Assembly (NCBI RefSeq): GCF_035969385.1 | Contig: NZ_JAYKKJ010000011.1 | Coordinates: 1-64,000 of the forward strand | Reading direction: 5' to 3' | Origin: SELP01 sp035969385 | GTDB taxonomy: Bacteria; Pseudomonadota; Alphaproteobacteria; Rhodobacterales; Rhodobacteraceae | Length of the DNA stretch: 64,000 bases | Shown: positions 35,865-44,451 of the stretch, piece after piece | How the letters are laid out: every line of letters begins with the position of its first letter | How positions within the stretch are numbered: position 1 is the stretch's first letter | The notes under the pieces: model-generated | What the model was told of the DNA's origin: nothing | The model's input: only the letters and a program-made list of their open reading frames with translations | Databases searched by the model: none | Position numbers and translations under genes: made by a program

Positions 35865-37229
35865 ATGAATATCCTGTTCGCCTCTATCGAGGATCTTAAC
35901 GATTGGATCGAGCCGCTGGGCGGCCACCCACAGGTGCGGACCCCGAACCTGTCGCGGTTGGCCAAAATGGGGATGCTGTTTCACAACGCCTATGCCCCGG
36001 TTCCGGCCTGTTCCCCGTCCCGCACCGCCGCGTTGTTTGGTCAGAACCCTTGGGAAACCGGTGTCTATTCCAACACTGAGAAATGGCACTATCACTACCC
36101 CTCGGGGCAGCGGCTGTCGCTGGTCGGGGCGATGAAGAACGCGGGCTATACTACTGTCGGTGCAGGAAAAATATTTCATCTGGATGTGAAAGGATACGAC
36201 CCCGCCGATTGGGATGACTACAAATCCGACATCCGCCACCGCAAGTATCCCATCGTCAGCAAGGTCGTCGCGGCGGGCAAGCTTGGCCGCCTGACGGATT
36301 TCGGCCCCGACCCCGAGGATCGCGCCGATTTCGACGCGGTGAACACCGACTGGATCTGCGACCGGATTCAACCGGGGTTGGACCACCAGTTCTGGGGGTT
36401 TGGGCTTTATCGGCCACATCTGCCTTTTATCGTGCCGAAGGAATATTTCGACATGTACCCGGGCGAGATTGCGCCACCGCCCGGACTTGGCCAGCCGACA
36501 TTCCGGCCGGGCAACAGCAAGCTGATCGACGATCTGCCGGAAGAGGCACAGAAATTCATCGGTCGCTGGACCGGCTGGGCGCTGCACAAGTTCGGGGAAT
36601 ACAATGATTTCCTGCGGGCCTATCTGGCCTCGATCACCTATGCCGACACCTTGTTGGGCAAGGTTCTGGACCGGTTGGAAGAGACCGGCCAGATGGACAA
36701 CACATTGATTGTCCTTTGGTCCGATCACGGCTGGCAGTTGGGTGAAAAACTGACCTTCCGGAAGTTCTCCCTTTGGGAACGCGCGTTGCGGGTGCCCTTG
36801 ATGGTCGCCGGGCCGGGGGTCGTGCGGGGCGATTGCCACGAACCCGTGTCCCTGCTGGACATCTATCCTACCCTTATGTCCCTTACTGGCGCGCGCGCCG
36901 CGCACCGTCTGGATGGCGAGGATTTCAGCCCGGTCTTGCGCGGTGAACATTGGGAACGGAAGAAACCCGTCGTCTCGGTCTGGGGCACATGGGGCAGCCC
37001 CGAGGACGGGCGGATCGCCTTTTCCCTGCGCAGCAAGACCCACCGTTACACCCTGTATTGGAACGGCGGGGAAGAGATGTACGACAGCGAGGCGGACCCG
37101 TTTGAACACGTCAACCTGCTGGCCAATGGGGCAGGGGATAACCTGCGCGGGCTGGCGAACCATTATCAATCGATCATGAACGCCGCCATCGGGGATATCG
37201 TCCCACCAGCGGCAGAGCCGGACGCCTAG
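35865..37229 (+). CDS. Sulfatase family hydrolase
   Basis: A 454-residue type I sulfatase, closest in pattern to the iduronate-2-sulfatase-like group. The maturation motif C49-S-P-S-R53 (in VPACSPSRTAALFG) would be converted to formylglycine by a maturase not seen in the window. Metal ligands appear in the second conserved region, VLWSDHGWQLGEK. No signal peptide is apparent, so it may be cytosolic. It is separated from the alpha-glucosidase by a terminator. The substrate, probably a sulfated sugar or choline-type ester, is unassigned. Confidence 0.9.
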   Translation: MNILFASIEDLNDWIEPLGGHPQVRTPNLSRLAKMGMLFHNAYAPVPACSPSRTAALFGQNPWETGVYSNTEKWHYHYPSGQRLSLVGAMKNAGYTTVGAGKIFHLDVKGYDPADWDDYKSDIRHRKYPIVSKVVAAGKLGRLTDFGPDPEDRADFDAVNTDWICDRIQPGLDHQFWGFGLYRPHLPFIVPKEYFDMYPGEIAPPPGLGQPTFRPGNSKLIDDLPEEAQKFIGRWTGWALHKFGEYNDFLRAYLASITYADTLLGKVLDRLEETGQMDNTLIVLWSDHGWQLGEKLTFRKFSLWERALRVPLMVAGPGVVRGDCHEPVSLLDIYPTLMSLTGARAAHRLDGEDFSPVLRGEHWERKKPVVSVWGTWGSPEDGRIAFSLRSKTHRYTLYWNGGEEMYDSEADPFEHVNLLANGAGDNLRGLANHYQSIMNAAIGDIVPPAAEPDA

Positions 37230-37298
37230 CCCAGGTATCCTTTTGTGATTCCGCATCCGAGTGCTAGCCTCGGACCGGGGAACAGAAGGAATTGACCA

Positions 37299-38105
37299 AT
37301 GGCCGACCCGTTTCAGGATGTCGACGCGGCTGGCGCGGATTTCATCACGATGTTCGCGGATGCTATGGACATGCGCCAATCGGACCCGACGATGGAGGCC
37401 ATCGTCGCGGACTATCTGGACCGGCTGGATCAGACGGACGTCACCCGCATTGTCGAGATCGGAGCGGGGGCAGGGGCCGTGAGCCGCCGTATCGCCGCCC
37501 GGTTCCCGGTGGCAAGGGTGACCGGCTTTGAACCCTCTGAGGGGTTCGTCAAAGAGGCACGAAGCCGCGCGGCCGGGGTGGACAACCTGTCATTCGAAGT
37601 CGCGGATGGGGCCGCCCTTCCTGTCGCGGAAGACAGCGTTGATGCCGTGGTGATCCATACGGTTCTGTCCCACGTCACGGACCCATTCCCGATCCTGAAA
37701 GAGGCCCTGCGCGTGCTTCGGCCGGGCGGCAGGATCGCGGTTTGCGATGCGGATTTCTCGAAAGGGTCTTTTGCCAGCTTTCCCAACGATCCCCTGGACA
37801 GCCTTGCCCGAACGTTTGTCAGCGATTTCGTCACCGACGCCTATATCGTTGGCAAGCTTCGGGGCCTTCTGACCGGTGTGGGGCTTGCCGTGGACCATTT
37901 CCAGCTGTGGAACCGGCTGACCGACGGTGCGCCGATGATGCTGCCCTGGGTCGAGGTCACCACGAAACAGATGGTCGAGCGGGGGCAGATCGGGGCAGGC
38001 CTGCGTGACGCCCTGATCGAGGAGCATAACCGGCGGGTCGCGGCCAAAACGCTGTACGGGTTTCAGCTTTTCGCGACCGCGATCGGCACCAAGCCCCAGA
38101 TGTGA
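37299..38105 (+). CDS. Class I SAM-dependent methyltransferase
   Basis: A 268-residue protein with a Rossmann methyltransferase core: motif I VEIGAGAGAVSRRIAARF, then VTGFEPSEGFVKEAR, DSVDAVVIHTVLSHV and LRPGGRIAVCDADFS. The pattern is of small-molecule methyltransferases (UbiE/Methyltransf_11 group). The substrate is unknown. It starts 69 bases after the sulfatase with an AGAAGGA ribosome binding site. It ends at the hairpin shared with the convergent C1 operon. Confidence 0.88.
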   Translation: MADPFQDVDAAGADFITMFADAMDMRQSDPTMEAIVADYLDRLDQTDVTRIVEIGAGAGAVSRRIAARFPVARVTGFEPSEGFVKEARSRAAGVDNLSFEVADGAALPVAEDSVDAVVIHTVLSHVTDPFPILKEALRVLRPGGRIAVCDADFSKGSFASFPNDPLDSLARTFVSDFVTDAYIVGKLRGLLTGVGLAVDHFQLWNRLTDGAPMMLPWVEVTTKQMVERGQIGAGLRDALIEEHNRRVAAKTLYGFQLFATAIGTKPQM

Positions 38106-38116
38106 AACCTGACATG

Positions 38117-38138
38117 AAAAGGGCGCCCGAAGGCGCCC
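38117..38138 (-). terminator. Rho-independent terminator of the C1 operon
   Basis: The stem GGGCGCC/GGCGCCC (38121-38127 with 38132-38138) has a loop that reads TTCG on the minus strand, then TTTT from the A-tract at 38117-38120. It lies 16 bases after the minus-strand stop. Confidence 0.85.
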
Positions 38139-38153
38139 CGATCTGTTAGAAGG

Positions 38154-39215
38154 TCAGGCCGTGCGACGACGCCCACCCCGGCGTCCGCCGGATTTCCCTG
38201 CGTCTGCCCCGGCGCTGCCCGCGGGCTTGTTGAACCGGATCCAGTCGCCGCCATGCGGGTCGTTGTTGGTCAGCAGGTTGGCGGCGCGGATGGCCTCCAT
38301 TTCCTTGCCGGCGCGGAACTGGGTGCTGCCAAGGCCGAACATCTGGCACAGGGCCTCGTCGTCCATATCGGCGGGCAGGATGATCCCGGCGGCTTCGATC
38401 TCGGCCCGCTTCTCGGCGATCTTCGACTTGGCGGTCGGCAGCGCGACCGGGTTCATGATCGCAGAGGTCATGCCAGCGCCCATCGCCATCGGCAGGAAGG
38501 CGTTGTTGATGCCGTGACGGTTCGGCAGGCCGAAAGAAATGTTCGACGCACCGCAGGTGGTGTTGACGCCCAGTTCTTCGCGCAGGCGGCGCACAAGGGC
38601 GAACACCTGCTGACCGGCGGTCGCCATGGCGCCGATCGGCATCACCAGTGGGTCGACCACGATATCATGGGCGGGGATGCCGAAATCGGCGGCGCGTTCC
38701 ACGATCTTCTTGGCCACGGCAAAACGCACGTCGGGGTCTTCGGAAATCCCGGTGTCATCGTTGGAAATCGCCACGACCGGCACGTTGTATTTCTTGACCA
38801 GCGGCAGCACGAATTCGAGCCGGTCTTCTTCGCCGGTGACCGAGTTCAAGAGCGGGCGGCCTTCGGCGGCCTGAAGCCCGGCCTCAAGCGCGGCTGGAAC
38901 CGAGCTATCGATGCAGAGCGGCACATCCACGAGGCCCTGAACCAGCTCGACGATCTTGGTCATCAGCGGCGGTTCGGTCTCGTTCGGGTTCGGGTTGGAG
39001 TTGTAGACCACGCCCGCGTTGATATCGAGAACGGTCGCCCCGGCTGCCACCTGCGAAATCGCGTCCTTTTCCACGGTCGAAAAGTCGCCCGCTTCCAGTT
39101 CCGCGGCCAGCTTCTTGCGGCCGGTGGGGTTGATCCGTTCACCGATCACGCAGAAGGGCTGGTCGAACCCGATGATGGCGGTTTTGGTCTTGGACTCGAC
39201 GATCGTGCGGGTCAT
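38154..39215 (-). CDS. Methyltetrahydrofolate:corrinoid methyltransferase
   Basis: A 353-residue protein with a pterin-binding (DHPS-like) TIM barrel. It reads VIGERINPTGRKKLAAEL, GATVLDINAGVV, PLCIDSSVPAALEAGL and GASNISFGLPNR. This matches the MtrH/AcsE/MtgA group, which moves methyl groups between corrinoid proteins and tetrahydrofolate. The C-terminus extends beyond the barrel into a Gly/Lys/Arg-rich tail, GGRRGGRRRTA, echoing the tail of the ASKHA activator at 23565. It is the last gene of an operon with the MetF-like and virulence-factor-family genes. A substrate methyltransferase and corrinoid protein are not in the window. Confidence 0.88.
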   Translation of the reverse strand: MTRTIVESKTKTAIIGFDQPFCVIGERINPTGRKKLAAELEAGDFSTVEKDAISQVAAGATVLDINAGVVYNSNPNPNETEPPLMTKIVELVQGLVDVPLCIDSSVPAALEAGLQAAEGRPLLNSVTGEEDRLEFVLPLVKKYNVPVVAISNDDTGISEDPDVRFAVAKKIVERAADFGIPAHDIVVDPLVMPIGAMATAGQQVFALVRRLREELGVNTTCGASNISFGLPNRHGINNAFLPMAMGAGMTSAIMNPVALPTAKSKIAEKRAEIEAAGIILPADMDDEALCQMFGLGSTQFRAGKEMEAIRAANLLTNNDPHGGDWIRFNKPAGSAGADAGKSGGRRGGRRRTA

Positions 39216-39224
39216 GGCTCTTCC

Positions 39225-40211
39225 TTAGGCTTTGGCTGCGGGGACGGCAGAAGCGCCGCCGTTTTCGATGGCCCAATTGGCATTGGTCTTGATCCCGCCC
39301 AGCGGGAAGAAATGCACCTGGGTGATGTTGAAATCGGGGGTCTTGGCAGCATGGGCGGCCAGTTCACCGATAAATTCGTTCGGCTCGTATGGCAGCAGGA
39401 GCTTGGACACGTCCATGGCCCGCTTTTGCAGAACCTTCAGCGACGGGCCGACGCCACAGGCGATGGCGAACTTGATCAGCGTTTGCAGCTTGGCCGGACC
39501 GGCCACACCGATATGAATCGGCAGGTCGATGCCTTCTGCCCGCAGGCGGTCGGCCCAAGCGATGACGGGCTTGGCTTCGAAACAGAACTGGGTGGCCAGC
39601 GCCATTTCGGCATCCGAGGTTTCGTTGAACGTCTGCTTCCAGCGCAGGGCGTCCATGACATTCTTGTCCGACCCATCCGGGTCGATGTCCTTGTTGCCTT
39701 CGGGGTGGCCCGCGACGTGCAGGCGCTTGAAACCTGCCTTGCCGAATTCACCGGTTTCCAACAGCTGCATGGAGCAGTGGAAATCGCCATGCGGCTTGGC
39801 AACGCCACCGGCCAGCAGAAGCGCCTGTTCGACGCCTGCTTCGCCCTGATAGCGGGCGATCCAGTCGGCCAGCGTGGCCTGATCCTTGATGATCCGCGCC
39901 GGGAAGTGGGGCATCACGTCAAAGCCTTCGCCCTTGATCCGCTTGGCGGTGGCGACCATGTCGTCGATCGGGGTGCCTTCGATATGGGCGATATAGACCC
40001 GGGTGCCGCCCGGCAGCAGGTCGCGGAAATCTTCGACCTTCTCGGCGGTGCGCGGCATCACCTCGATCGAATAGCCTTTCAGAAAGGCCTCGACCTCGGG
40101 GTTGACCGGGGTGCCCGCGGCAGGGGCTTCTTTCTTCTTGAGGAAGGGAAATACGGACACGACAGCCTCCTTGATGCGGGCCTGGATGGGATCTTTGGGC
40201 GGGGTCGTCAC
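39225..40211 (-). CDS. Methylenetetrahydrofolate reductase (MetF-like)
   Basis: A 328-residue protein of the MTHFR TIM-barrel family: YSIEVMPRTAEKVEDFRDLL, TRVYIAHIEGTPIDDMVATA, EQALLLAGGVAKPHGDF, RLHVAGHPEGNK and ALATQFCFEAKPVIAWADRL. The divergent N-terminus and the genomic partner suggest a role in one-carbon catabolism: oxidising methyl-THF made by the downstream methyltransferase rather than supplying methionine synthesis. That direction is inferred. Its start overlaps the upstream gene's stop by 4 bases, and the next gene begins 9 bases downstream. Confidence 0.88.
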   Translation of the reverse strand: MTTPPKDPIQARIKEAVVSVFPFLKKKEAPAAGTPVNPEVEAFLKGYSIEVMPRTAEKVEDFRDLLPGGTRVYIAHIEGTPIDDMVATAKRIKGEGFDVMPHFPARIIKDQATLADWIARYQGEAGVEQALLLAGGVAKPHGDFHCSMQLLETGEFGKAGFKRLHVAGHPEGNKDIDPDGSDKNVMDALRWKQTFNETSDAEMALATQFCFEAKPVIAWADRLRAEGIDLPIHIGVAGPAKLQTLIKFAIACGVGPSLKVLQKRAMDVSKLLLPYEPNEFIGELAAHAAKTPDFNITQVHFFPLGGIKTNANWAIENGGASAVPAAKA

Positions 40212-40504
40212 GACCAGCCATCATTCGCGATAAGAGCCTTGATGCGCTCTTGGGTGTATTCCGCGTCGATCCGGGCGGCCTCTGCGGCTGCGACCTCGGC
40301 ATCTTCGCCATCGACGGTAAACGGTTCGGCCTTGCGCCATTCGGCAAGATAGTCGTCCGTTCCGGCGGCCCCGGTCTTCATCGCGGCCCGGTCAATCGCC
40401 TGTTCGAACCGTTCGGGAAGCTGCACCTTGGTGCCCCGGCGGCCCTTTCCGACGATGACCTGCGCGGGGATGTCCCGCCAGTAGACGATGGTAACTTCGG
40501 CCAT
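40208..40504 (-). CDS. Virulence-factor family small protein (C1 operon)
   Basis: A 98-residue protein, AEVTIVYWRDIPAQVIVGKG, then VQLPERFEQAIDRAAM and YLAEWRKAEPF. I recognise it as the small family labelled Virulence_fact, which in Rhodobacterales regularly precedes the MetF-like and methyltransferase genes. The name is historical; a link to virulence is not supported. Conservation of the gene order points to a role in the folate/corrinoid C1 pathway, perhaps as an assembly or stability factor. It is the first gene of the operon. Confidence 0.75.
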   Translation of the reverse strand: MAEVTIVYWRDIPAQVIVGKGRRGTKVQLPERFEQAIDRAAMKTGAAGTDDYLAEWRKAEPFTVDGEDAEVAAAEAARIDAEYTQERIKALIANDGWS

Positions 40505-40768
40505 GGGATGATTCCCTTACCCTTCGATGTTTCTGCTGCCCTCATAGCCCGCGCGAAAAACGACACAGGGTCGGTTTTCGACATGGTGAGCGATCCTTGC
40601 GACGACAAGGCATAACAAAGCTGGGCGGCAGGCGACATGCCGACGCGTTCCAGAAATCTTCAGCATCATCTTGCAGCCCATTCAAATGGGCCTCCGGGTG
40701 CCACGGGGCTTGCGCCAATGCGGCTTCCATCCTAGCTTGGTCTTAACTCGATATGGAGGGCGTGAGTT

Positions 40769-41881
40769 ATGGCGCCCAAGCGTCCCAAAGGTGCGGGCGC
40801 GTTCCCCAAAGCGGTAGAGCGCCCCGTGCCTCCGACGCCCGATCCCTCGACGCTTTATGCGGCGCTTGATCTGGGCACGAACAGTTGTCGGATGTTGATT
40901 GCCCAGCCCAAGGGCAGCCAATTCCATGTGATCGACAGCTTTTCGAAATCCGTGCAGCTGGGCCATGGGCTGGAAAGCAGCGGCAAGCTGTCCCGGTCGT
41001 CCATGGCGCGCACCATCAGCGCCTTGCGGATCTGCAAACAGAAACTTGCCCGTCACAAGGTCAAGCGGATGCGGCTTGTCGCGACGGAAGCCTGCCGCCG
41101 CGCCAAGAACGGGGCAGGGTTCATCAATCAGGTGCGCCGCGAAACCGGGTTGAAACTGGATATCATCGCGCCCGAGGAAGAGGCGCGGCTGGCCGTCATT
41201 TCCTGTGCGCCGCTGGTCAGCACCAAGACAGATCAGTTGTTGGTCGTCGATATTGGCGGCGGATCGACCGAATTGGTCTGGATCGACCTGACCAACGTGC
41301 CGCACCGGGAACGCCCCGGCGCGATCATGCGCCTGCACCGTGGGTTCATTCAGGACCCCGGCCCCTTTGCGGCGGCCCGTGTGGTCGATTGGATATCGGT
41401 CCCTCTGGGCGTCGCCACCCTGCGCGACCAGTTCGAAGATGTCGAAGACGACGCGGCGCGCTTTGCCCTGATGAGCTGGTTCTTCGAGGAGAACCTTGCG
41501 AAGTTCAGCCCCTATGCCGCCGAACAGGCCCGCGAGGGGTTCCAGATCATCGGCACCAGCGGCACCATCACCACGGTCGCGGCCAGCCACCTTGGGCTGA
41601 AGCGCTATGACCGGAATAAGGTGGACGGGCTGCGGATGACGTCGGACCAGATCGACGCGGTGATCCGCAACTACCTTCTTATGGGGCCAGAGGGGCGCCG
41701 CGCCGACCCGCGCATCGGGCGCGACCGGTCGGCGCTGATCATGTCCGGCGCGGCGATCTTGCAGGCGCTGATGCGGATCTGGCCGACCGATCGGATGTCG
41801 GTGGCGGACCGCGGCCTGCGCGAAGGGCTGCTCTACGCGCAGATGAGCGCCGACGGGGTCTTGGAAGACGTGCCGTTTTAG
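40769..41881 (+). CDS. ppx: Ppx/GppA family phosphatase
   Basis: A 370-residue ASKHA-fold exopolyphosphatase/pppGpp phosphatase. Motifs: ALDLGTNSCRMLIAQP (phosphate 1), RLVATEACRRAKNGAGF, IAPEEEARLAVI, LLVVDIGGGSTELVWI (phosphate 2) and GTSGTITTVAA (adenosine-like). The first 27 residues are a Pro/Lys-rich lead without family similarity. It lacks the extra C-terminal HD domain of long Ppx proteins, so choosing between polyphosphatase and GppA is not possible. It precedes rlmE by 36 bases on the same strand, a common pairing in this order. Confidence 0.9.
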   Translation: MAPKRPKGAGAFPKAVERPVPPTPDPSTLYAALDLGTNSCRMLIAQPKGSQFHVIDSFSKSVQLGHGLESSGKLSRSSMARTISALRICKQKLARHKVKRMRLVATEACRRAKNGAGFINQVRRETGLKLDIIAPEEEARLAVISCAPLVSTKTDQLLVVDIGGGSTELVWIDLTNVPHRERPGAIMRLHRGFIQDPGPFAAARVVDWISVPLGVATLRDQFEDVEDDAARFALMSWFFEENLAKFSPYAAEQAREGFQIIGTSGTITTVAASHLGLKRYDRNKVDGLRMTSDQIDAVIRNYLLMGPEGRRADPRIGRDRSALIMSGAAILQALMRIWPTDRMSVADRGLREGLLYAQMSADGVLEDVPF

Positions 41882-41917
41882 GGCAAAGGGGCGGGCCTGA
41901 CGGAAAGGACCGGACGG

Positions 41918-42646
41918 ATGGCAAAGAAACCGGGAACAAAGGGCACTAGTGGGCGCGGACAACGCGACCTGCATGTGAAGGTCAAGACCGCGCGCGGCCG
42001 GTCCAACAGCTCGACCCGCTGGCTTCAGCGGCAGTTGAACGACCCCTATGTGAAGCGGGCCAAGGCAGACGGCTATCGCGGGCGGGCTGCCTACAAGATT
42101 CTGGAACTGGACGACAAGTTCCGCTTTCTCGTGCCCGGCGCGCGGGTCGTGGACCTTGGCTGCGCTCCGGGTGGCTGGATGCAGGTGGCGGTGCCACGGA
42201 TCAACGCCCTGGGCGAGAAATCGGGCAAGGCGGTGGGCCGGATCATCGGCGTTGATTTGCAAGAGGTCGAACCGCTGGCAGGAGCCGAAATCCACCAGTT
42301 GGATTTCCTAGACGACGGCGCGGACGAACAGATCAAGGGCTGGTTGGGGGGCGAAGCCGATGTGGTCATGTCCGACATGGCCGCCTCGTCGTCGGGTCAC
42401 AAGCAAACCGATCACCTTCGGATCATCGCGCTTTGCGAGGCCGCGGCCTATCTGGCTTTTGATGTACTGGCGCCGGGCGGCACCTTCGTGGCCAAGGTTC
42501 TGGCGGGCGGGGCCGAAGGGGAATTGCAGAAGATCCTCAAGCAGCGGTTCGAGAAGGTCGCCAACGTGAAACCCCCGGCAAGCCGGTCAGACAGTTCCGA
42601 GAAATTCGTGGTCGCAACAGGGTTTCGGGGACGCGTCGAAGGCTGA
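41918..42646 (+). CDS. rlmE: 23S rRNA (uridine-2'-O)-methyltransferase RlmE
   Basis: RrmJ/FtsJ family enzyme methylating U2552 of 23S rRNA. The 242-residue protein has RSNSSTRWLQRQLNDPYVKRA, then GYRGRAAYKILELDDKF with the first catalytic Lys. The SAM motif is VVDLGCAPGGWMQVA, then SDMAASSSGHKQTDHLR with the catalytic Asp and TFVAKVLAGGAEGELQ with the second Lys. The C-terminal KPPASRSDSSEKFVVATGF is typical. An N-terminal 30-residue basic lead is common in alphaproteobacteria. It follows ppx and is likely co-transcribed with it. Confidence 0.96.
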   Translation: MAKKPGTKGTSGRGQRDLHVKVKTARGRSNSSTRWLQRQLNDPYVKRAKADGYRGRAAYKILELDDKFRFLVPGARVVDLGCAPGGWMQVAVPRINALGEKSGKAVGRIIGVDLQEVEPLAGAEIHQLDFLDDGADEQIKGWLGGEADVVMSDMAASSSGHKQTDHLRIIALCEAAAYLAFDVLAPGGTFVAKVLAGGAEGELQKILKQRFEKVANVKPPASRSDSSEKFVVATGFRGRVEG

Positions 42647-42698
42647 TCCTTGCGGATGACGTGAAACGGGGCAGCCTCTGGCCGCCCCGCAACATGTT

Positions 42699-42782
42699 TC
42701 AGAGTGCGGCAACCATGGCTGCCGGGACGGCCAGCATACCGCCGATAATCAGAAACAGGGAAAGCCCCAGTCCTTTGAACAT
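42699..42782 (-). CDS. Candidate tiny one-helix membrane protein
   Basis: A 27-codon reading frame, MFKGLGLSLFLIIGGMLAVP followed by seven mostly hydrophobic residues. It forms a single predicted membrane helix with a positive N-terminus. A GGAG ribosome binding site sits 8 bases upstream of the ATG. A GC-rich imperfect hairpin (42669-42689) lies after the stop. It is the only coding signal I see between rlmE and tRNA-Ser. Such small proteins are easily false positives. Confidence 0.4.
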   Translation of the reverse strand: MFKGLGLSLFLIIGGMLAVPAAMVAAL

Positions 42783-43001
42783 GTCATGTCTCCGTTCGCG
42801 ATGTCGACGGGACCGAACCTAGAGCGGCGAAATCGCTTTGGATGCGACAGGCGGTCGCAGGTCAGACAGGACATGGGTCCGGATCGGGAAGGGACCCCCG
42901 CCGACCGCCAGCAGGAGCGGACCGATGACACCCATCAAATGCGGCGTCGGGCCGCGTGGGCCAGAGCACCAGCGCAAATCACATCATCAATTTGGGGTAT
43001 G

Positions 43002-43091
43002 TGGCGGAGAGACAGGGATTCGAACCCTGGGTGGGCTTGCACCCACAACGGTTTTCGAGACCGCCCCGTTCGACCACTCCGGCACCTCTCC
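43002..43091 (-). tRNA. tRNA-Ser (anticodon CGA)
   Basis: A 90-base class II tRNA. It has acceptor GGAGAGG pairing with TCTCTCC, anticodon stem GCGGT/ACCGT around the loop CTCGAAA (anticodon CGA), a long variable arm (TGTGGGTGCAAGCCCACC), T-loop TTCGAAT and an encoded CCA. Confidence 0.95.
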
Positions 43092-43272
43092 GCGAAGGGT
43101 CTTGGTGGGGGGCGTTTAGCCAAGGCCGCGACCTTCTGCAACCCCCAATTCCGCCCCAATCGCGCGGGCCCTTGAAAACCGGTCTGACAATTGCGTCAGC
43201 ACCCTTGGAAAGAAGGGGGGCAAGGCCTACACCTATGACAGACAGAAAACTTCCCGGCCAAGGAGCCACCCA

Positions 43273-44106
43273 ATGACCCTTCGTTTTTCCCTGCTTGGCG
43301 CCGTTGCGATTTCAGTGGCCAGCGGCGTGGCTTTTGCGCAGTCGGGGGCCGATGATGTCGACCGGTTGTTCGACGCCATGGGGATGCCGGAGATACTACA
43401 GATCATGCAGCAGGAAGGGTTGGTTCATGCCGACGAATTGGCGGCGGACCTGTTCCCCTCTGACCCCGCGGGCCGCTGGGACAGGATGGTCGCCGATATC
43501 TACAACGTCGACCGGATGGAGGCCCGGGTCCGCATGGATTTTGCCGCCGTCCTGGAGGACGAAGATATCACCCCGCTTCTGGCATTTTTCGAATCCGATC
43601 TGGGGGCCGAATTCGTGTCGCTGGAAATCAGCGCCCGCGCCGCGTTCCTGGACCCCGAGGTCGAGGCCGCCGCGATCGAGGCTGCCGCAATCGCCGCGAT
43701 GGATGAAACGGATCGGCACGAGGTTCTGACCCGCTTTATCGAGGTCAACGACCTGATCGAATCGAACGTGGTCGGCGGCCTGAATTCCAACTATGCCTTC
43801 TATGTCGGTATGGTTGATTCCGGGGCGTTTGGGGGCGAATTGACCGAAAGCGATATCCTGTCGGATGTCTGGGGACAGGAGCAGGAAGTGCGCGCCTCGA
43901 CCACTGAATGGGTCTATTCCTTCCTTGGGCTTGCCTATCAGCCGCTTTCGGATGCGGACATAGAGACCTACATCGCCCTGTCCGAAACCGACGCCGGGCA
44001 GGCGCTTAACCGGGCGCTGTTCGCCGGGTTCGATGGGATGTTCATCGACCTGTCCCGCGCCCTTGGGTTTGCCGCCGGGGACATGATGACCGGCGCAGAC
44101 CTTTAA
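43273..44106 (+). CDS. Exported DUF2059 family protein
   Basis: A 277-residue protein with a clear signal peptide (MTLRFSLLGAVAISVASGVA, cleavage near AFAQ), so it is periplasmic. The mature part is alpha-helical and acidic. It shows the DUF2059 pattern in WDRMVADIYNVDRMEARVRM and DITPLLAFFESDLGAEFVSLE, duplicated loosely in the C-terminal half (LSDADIETYIALSETDAGQA). Function is unknown. It ends convergently with the small lipoprotein gene; the two stop codons interlock as TTAA. Confidence 0.82.
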   Translation: MTLRFSLLGAVAISVASGVAFAQSGADDVDRLFDAMGMPEILQIMQQEGLVHADELAADLFPSDPAGRWDRMVADIYNVDRMEARVRMDFAAVLEDEDITPLLAFFESDLGAEFVSLEISARAAFLDPEVEAAAIEAAAIAAMDETDRHEVLTRFIEVNDLIESNVVGGLNSNYAFYVGMVDSGAFGGELTESDILSDVWGQEQEVRASTTEWVYSFLGLAYQPLSDADIETYIALSETDAGQALNRALFAGFDGMFIDLSRALGFAAGDMMTGADL

Positions 44107-44432
44107 CCGCCATAAAGTAGAAGGGCGGTCGTCAGCGCCTCAAGATTGTTGCGATAGACCGGCAGGTCCCCCTGCATTTGCAGGATCCGCGCCGCCCGGT
44201 CCCCGGCAGGAACCCCGGCGGTATCCATCGCGCGGGTCAGGGTCGGGCCGCCACCGGCCGCGATCTCGGCCAGCAGGGTCGGGTGGTTGGTTTTCACGAT
44301 CAGTTCGACCGCGCCTCGACGTTCGGCGTTGACCGCATTTGCGGCTTGGTCGAAAGCCGTGGCCACGGGGCCGTCGCCCAGACTGGTGCAGCCGGCAAGA
44401 AGACAGGTAGTGGCAATCAGGAATAGTCGCAT
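44103..44432 (-). CDS. Small lipoprotein, conserved hypothetical
   Basis: A 109-residue protein with an unambiguous lipobox: MRLFLIATTCLLAGC, with Cys15 the lipidation site. The mature domain is helical (ATAFDQAANAVNAERRGAVEL) and of no family I can name. The start at 44432 is chosen because it yields the lipoprotein signal; the open frame extends to 44576 without one. It is divergent from the rplU operon; the rplU promoter lies 20 bases upstream of its start. Confidence 0.75.
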   Translation of the reverse strand: MRLFLIATTCLLAGCTSLGDGPVATAFDQAANAVNAERRGAVELIVKTNHPTLLAEIAAGGGPTLTRAMDTAGVPAGDRAARILQMQGDLPVYRNNLEALTTALLLYGG

Positions 44433-44451
44433 CTGCAGGCCCCTTTGGGTG

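Noticed and set aside
38253..40352. Antisense open frame of 699 codons opposite the C1 operon
   Set aside because: Covers three well-supported overlapping genes on the minus strand; no motifs.
40208..40504. A role in virulence for the small family protein
   Set aside because: The name is historical; the context is one-carbon metabolism.
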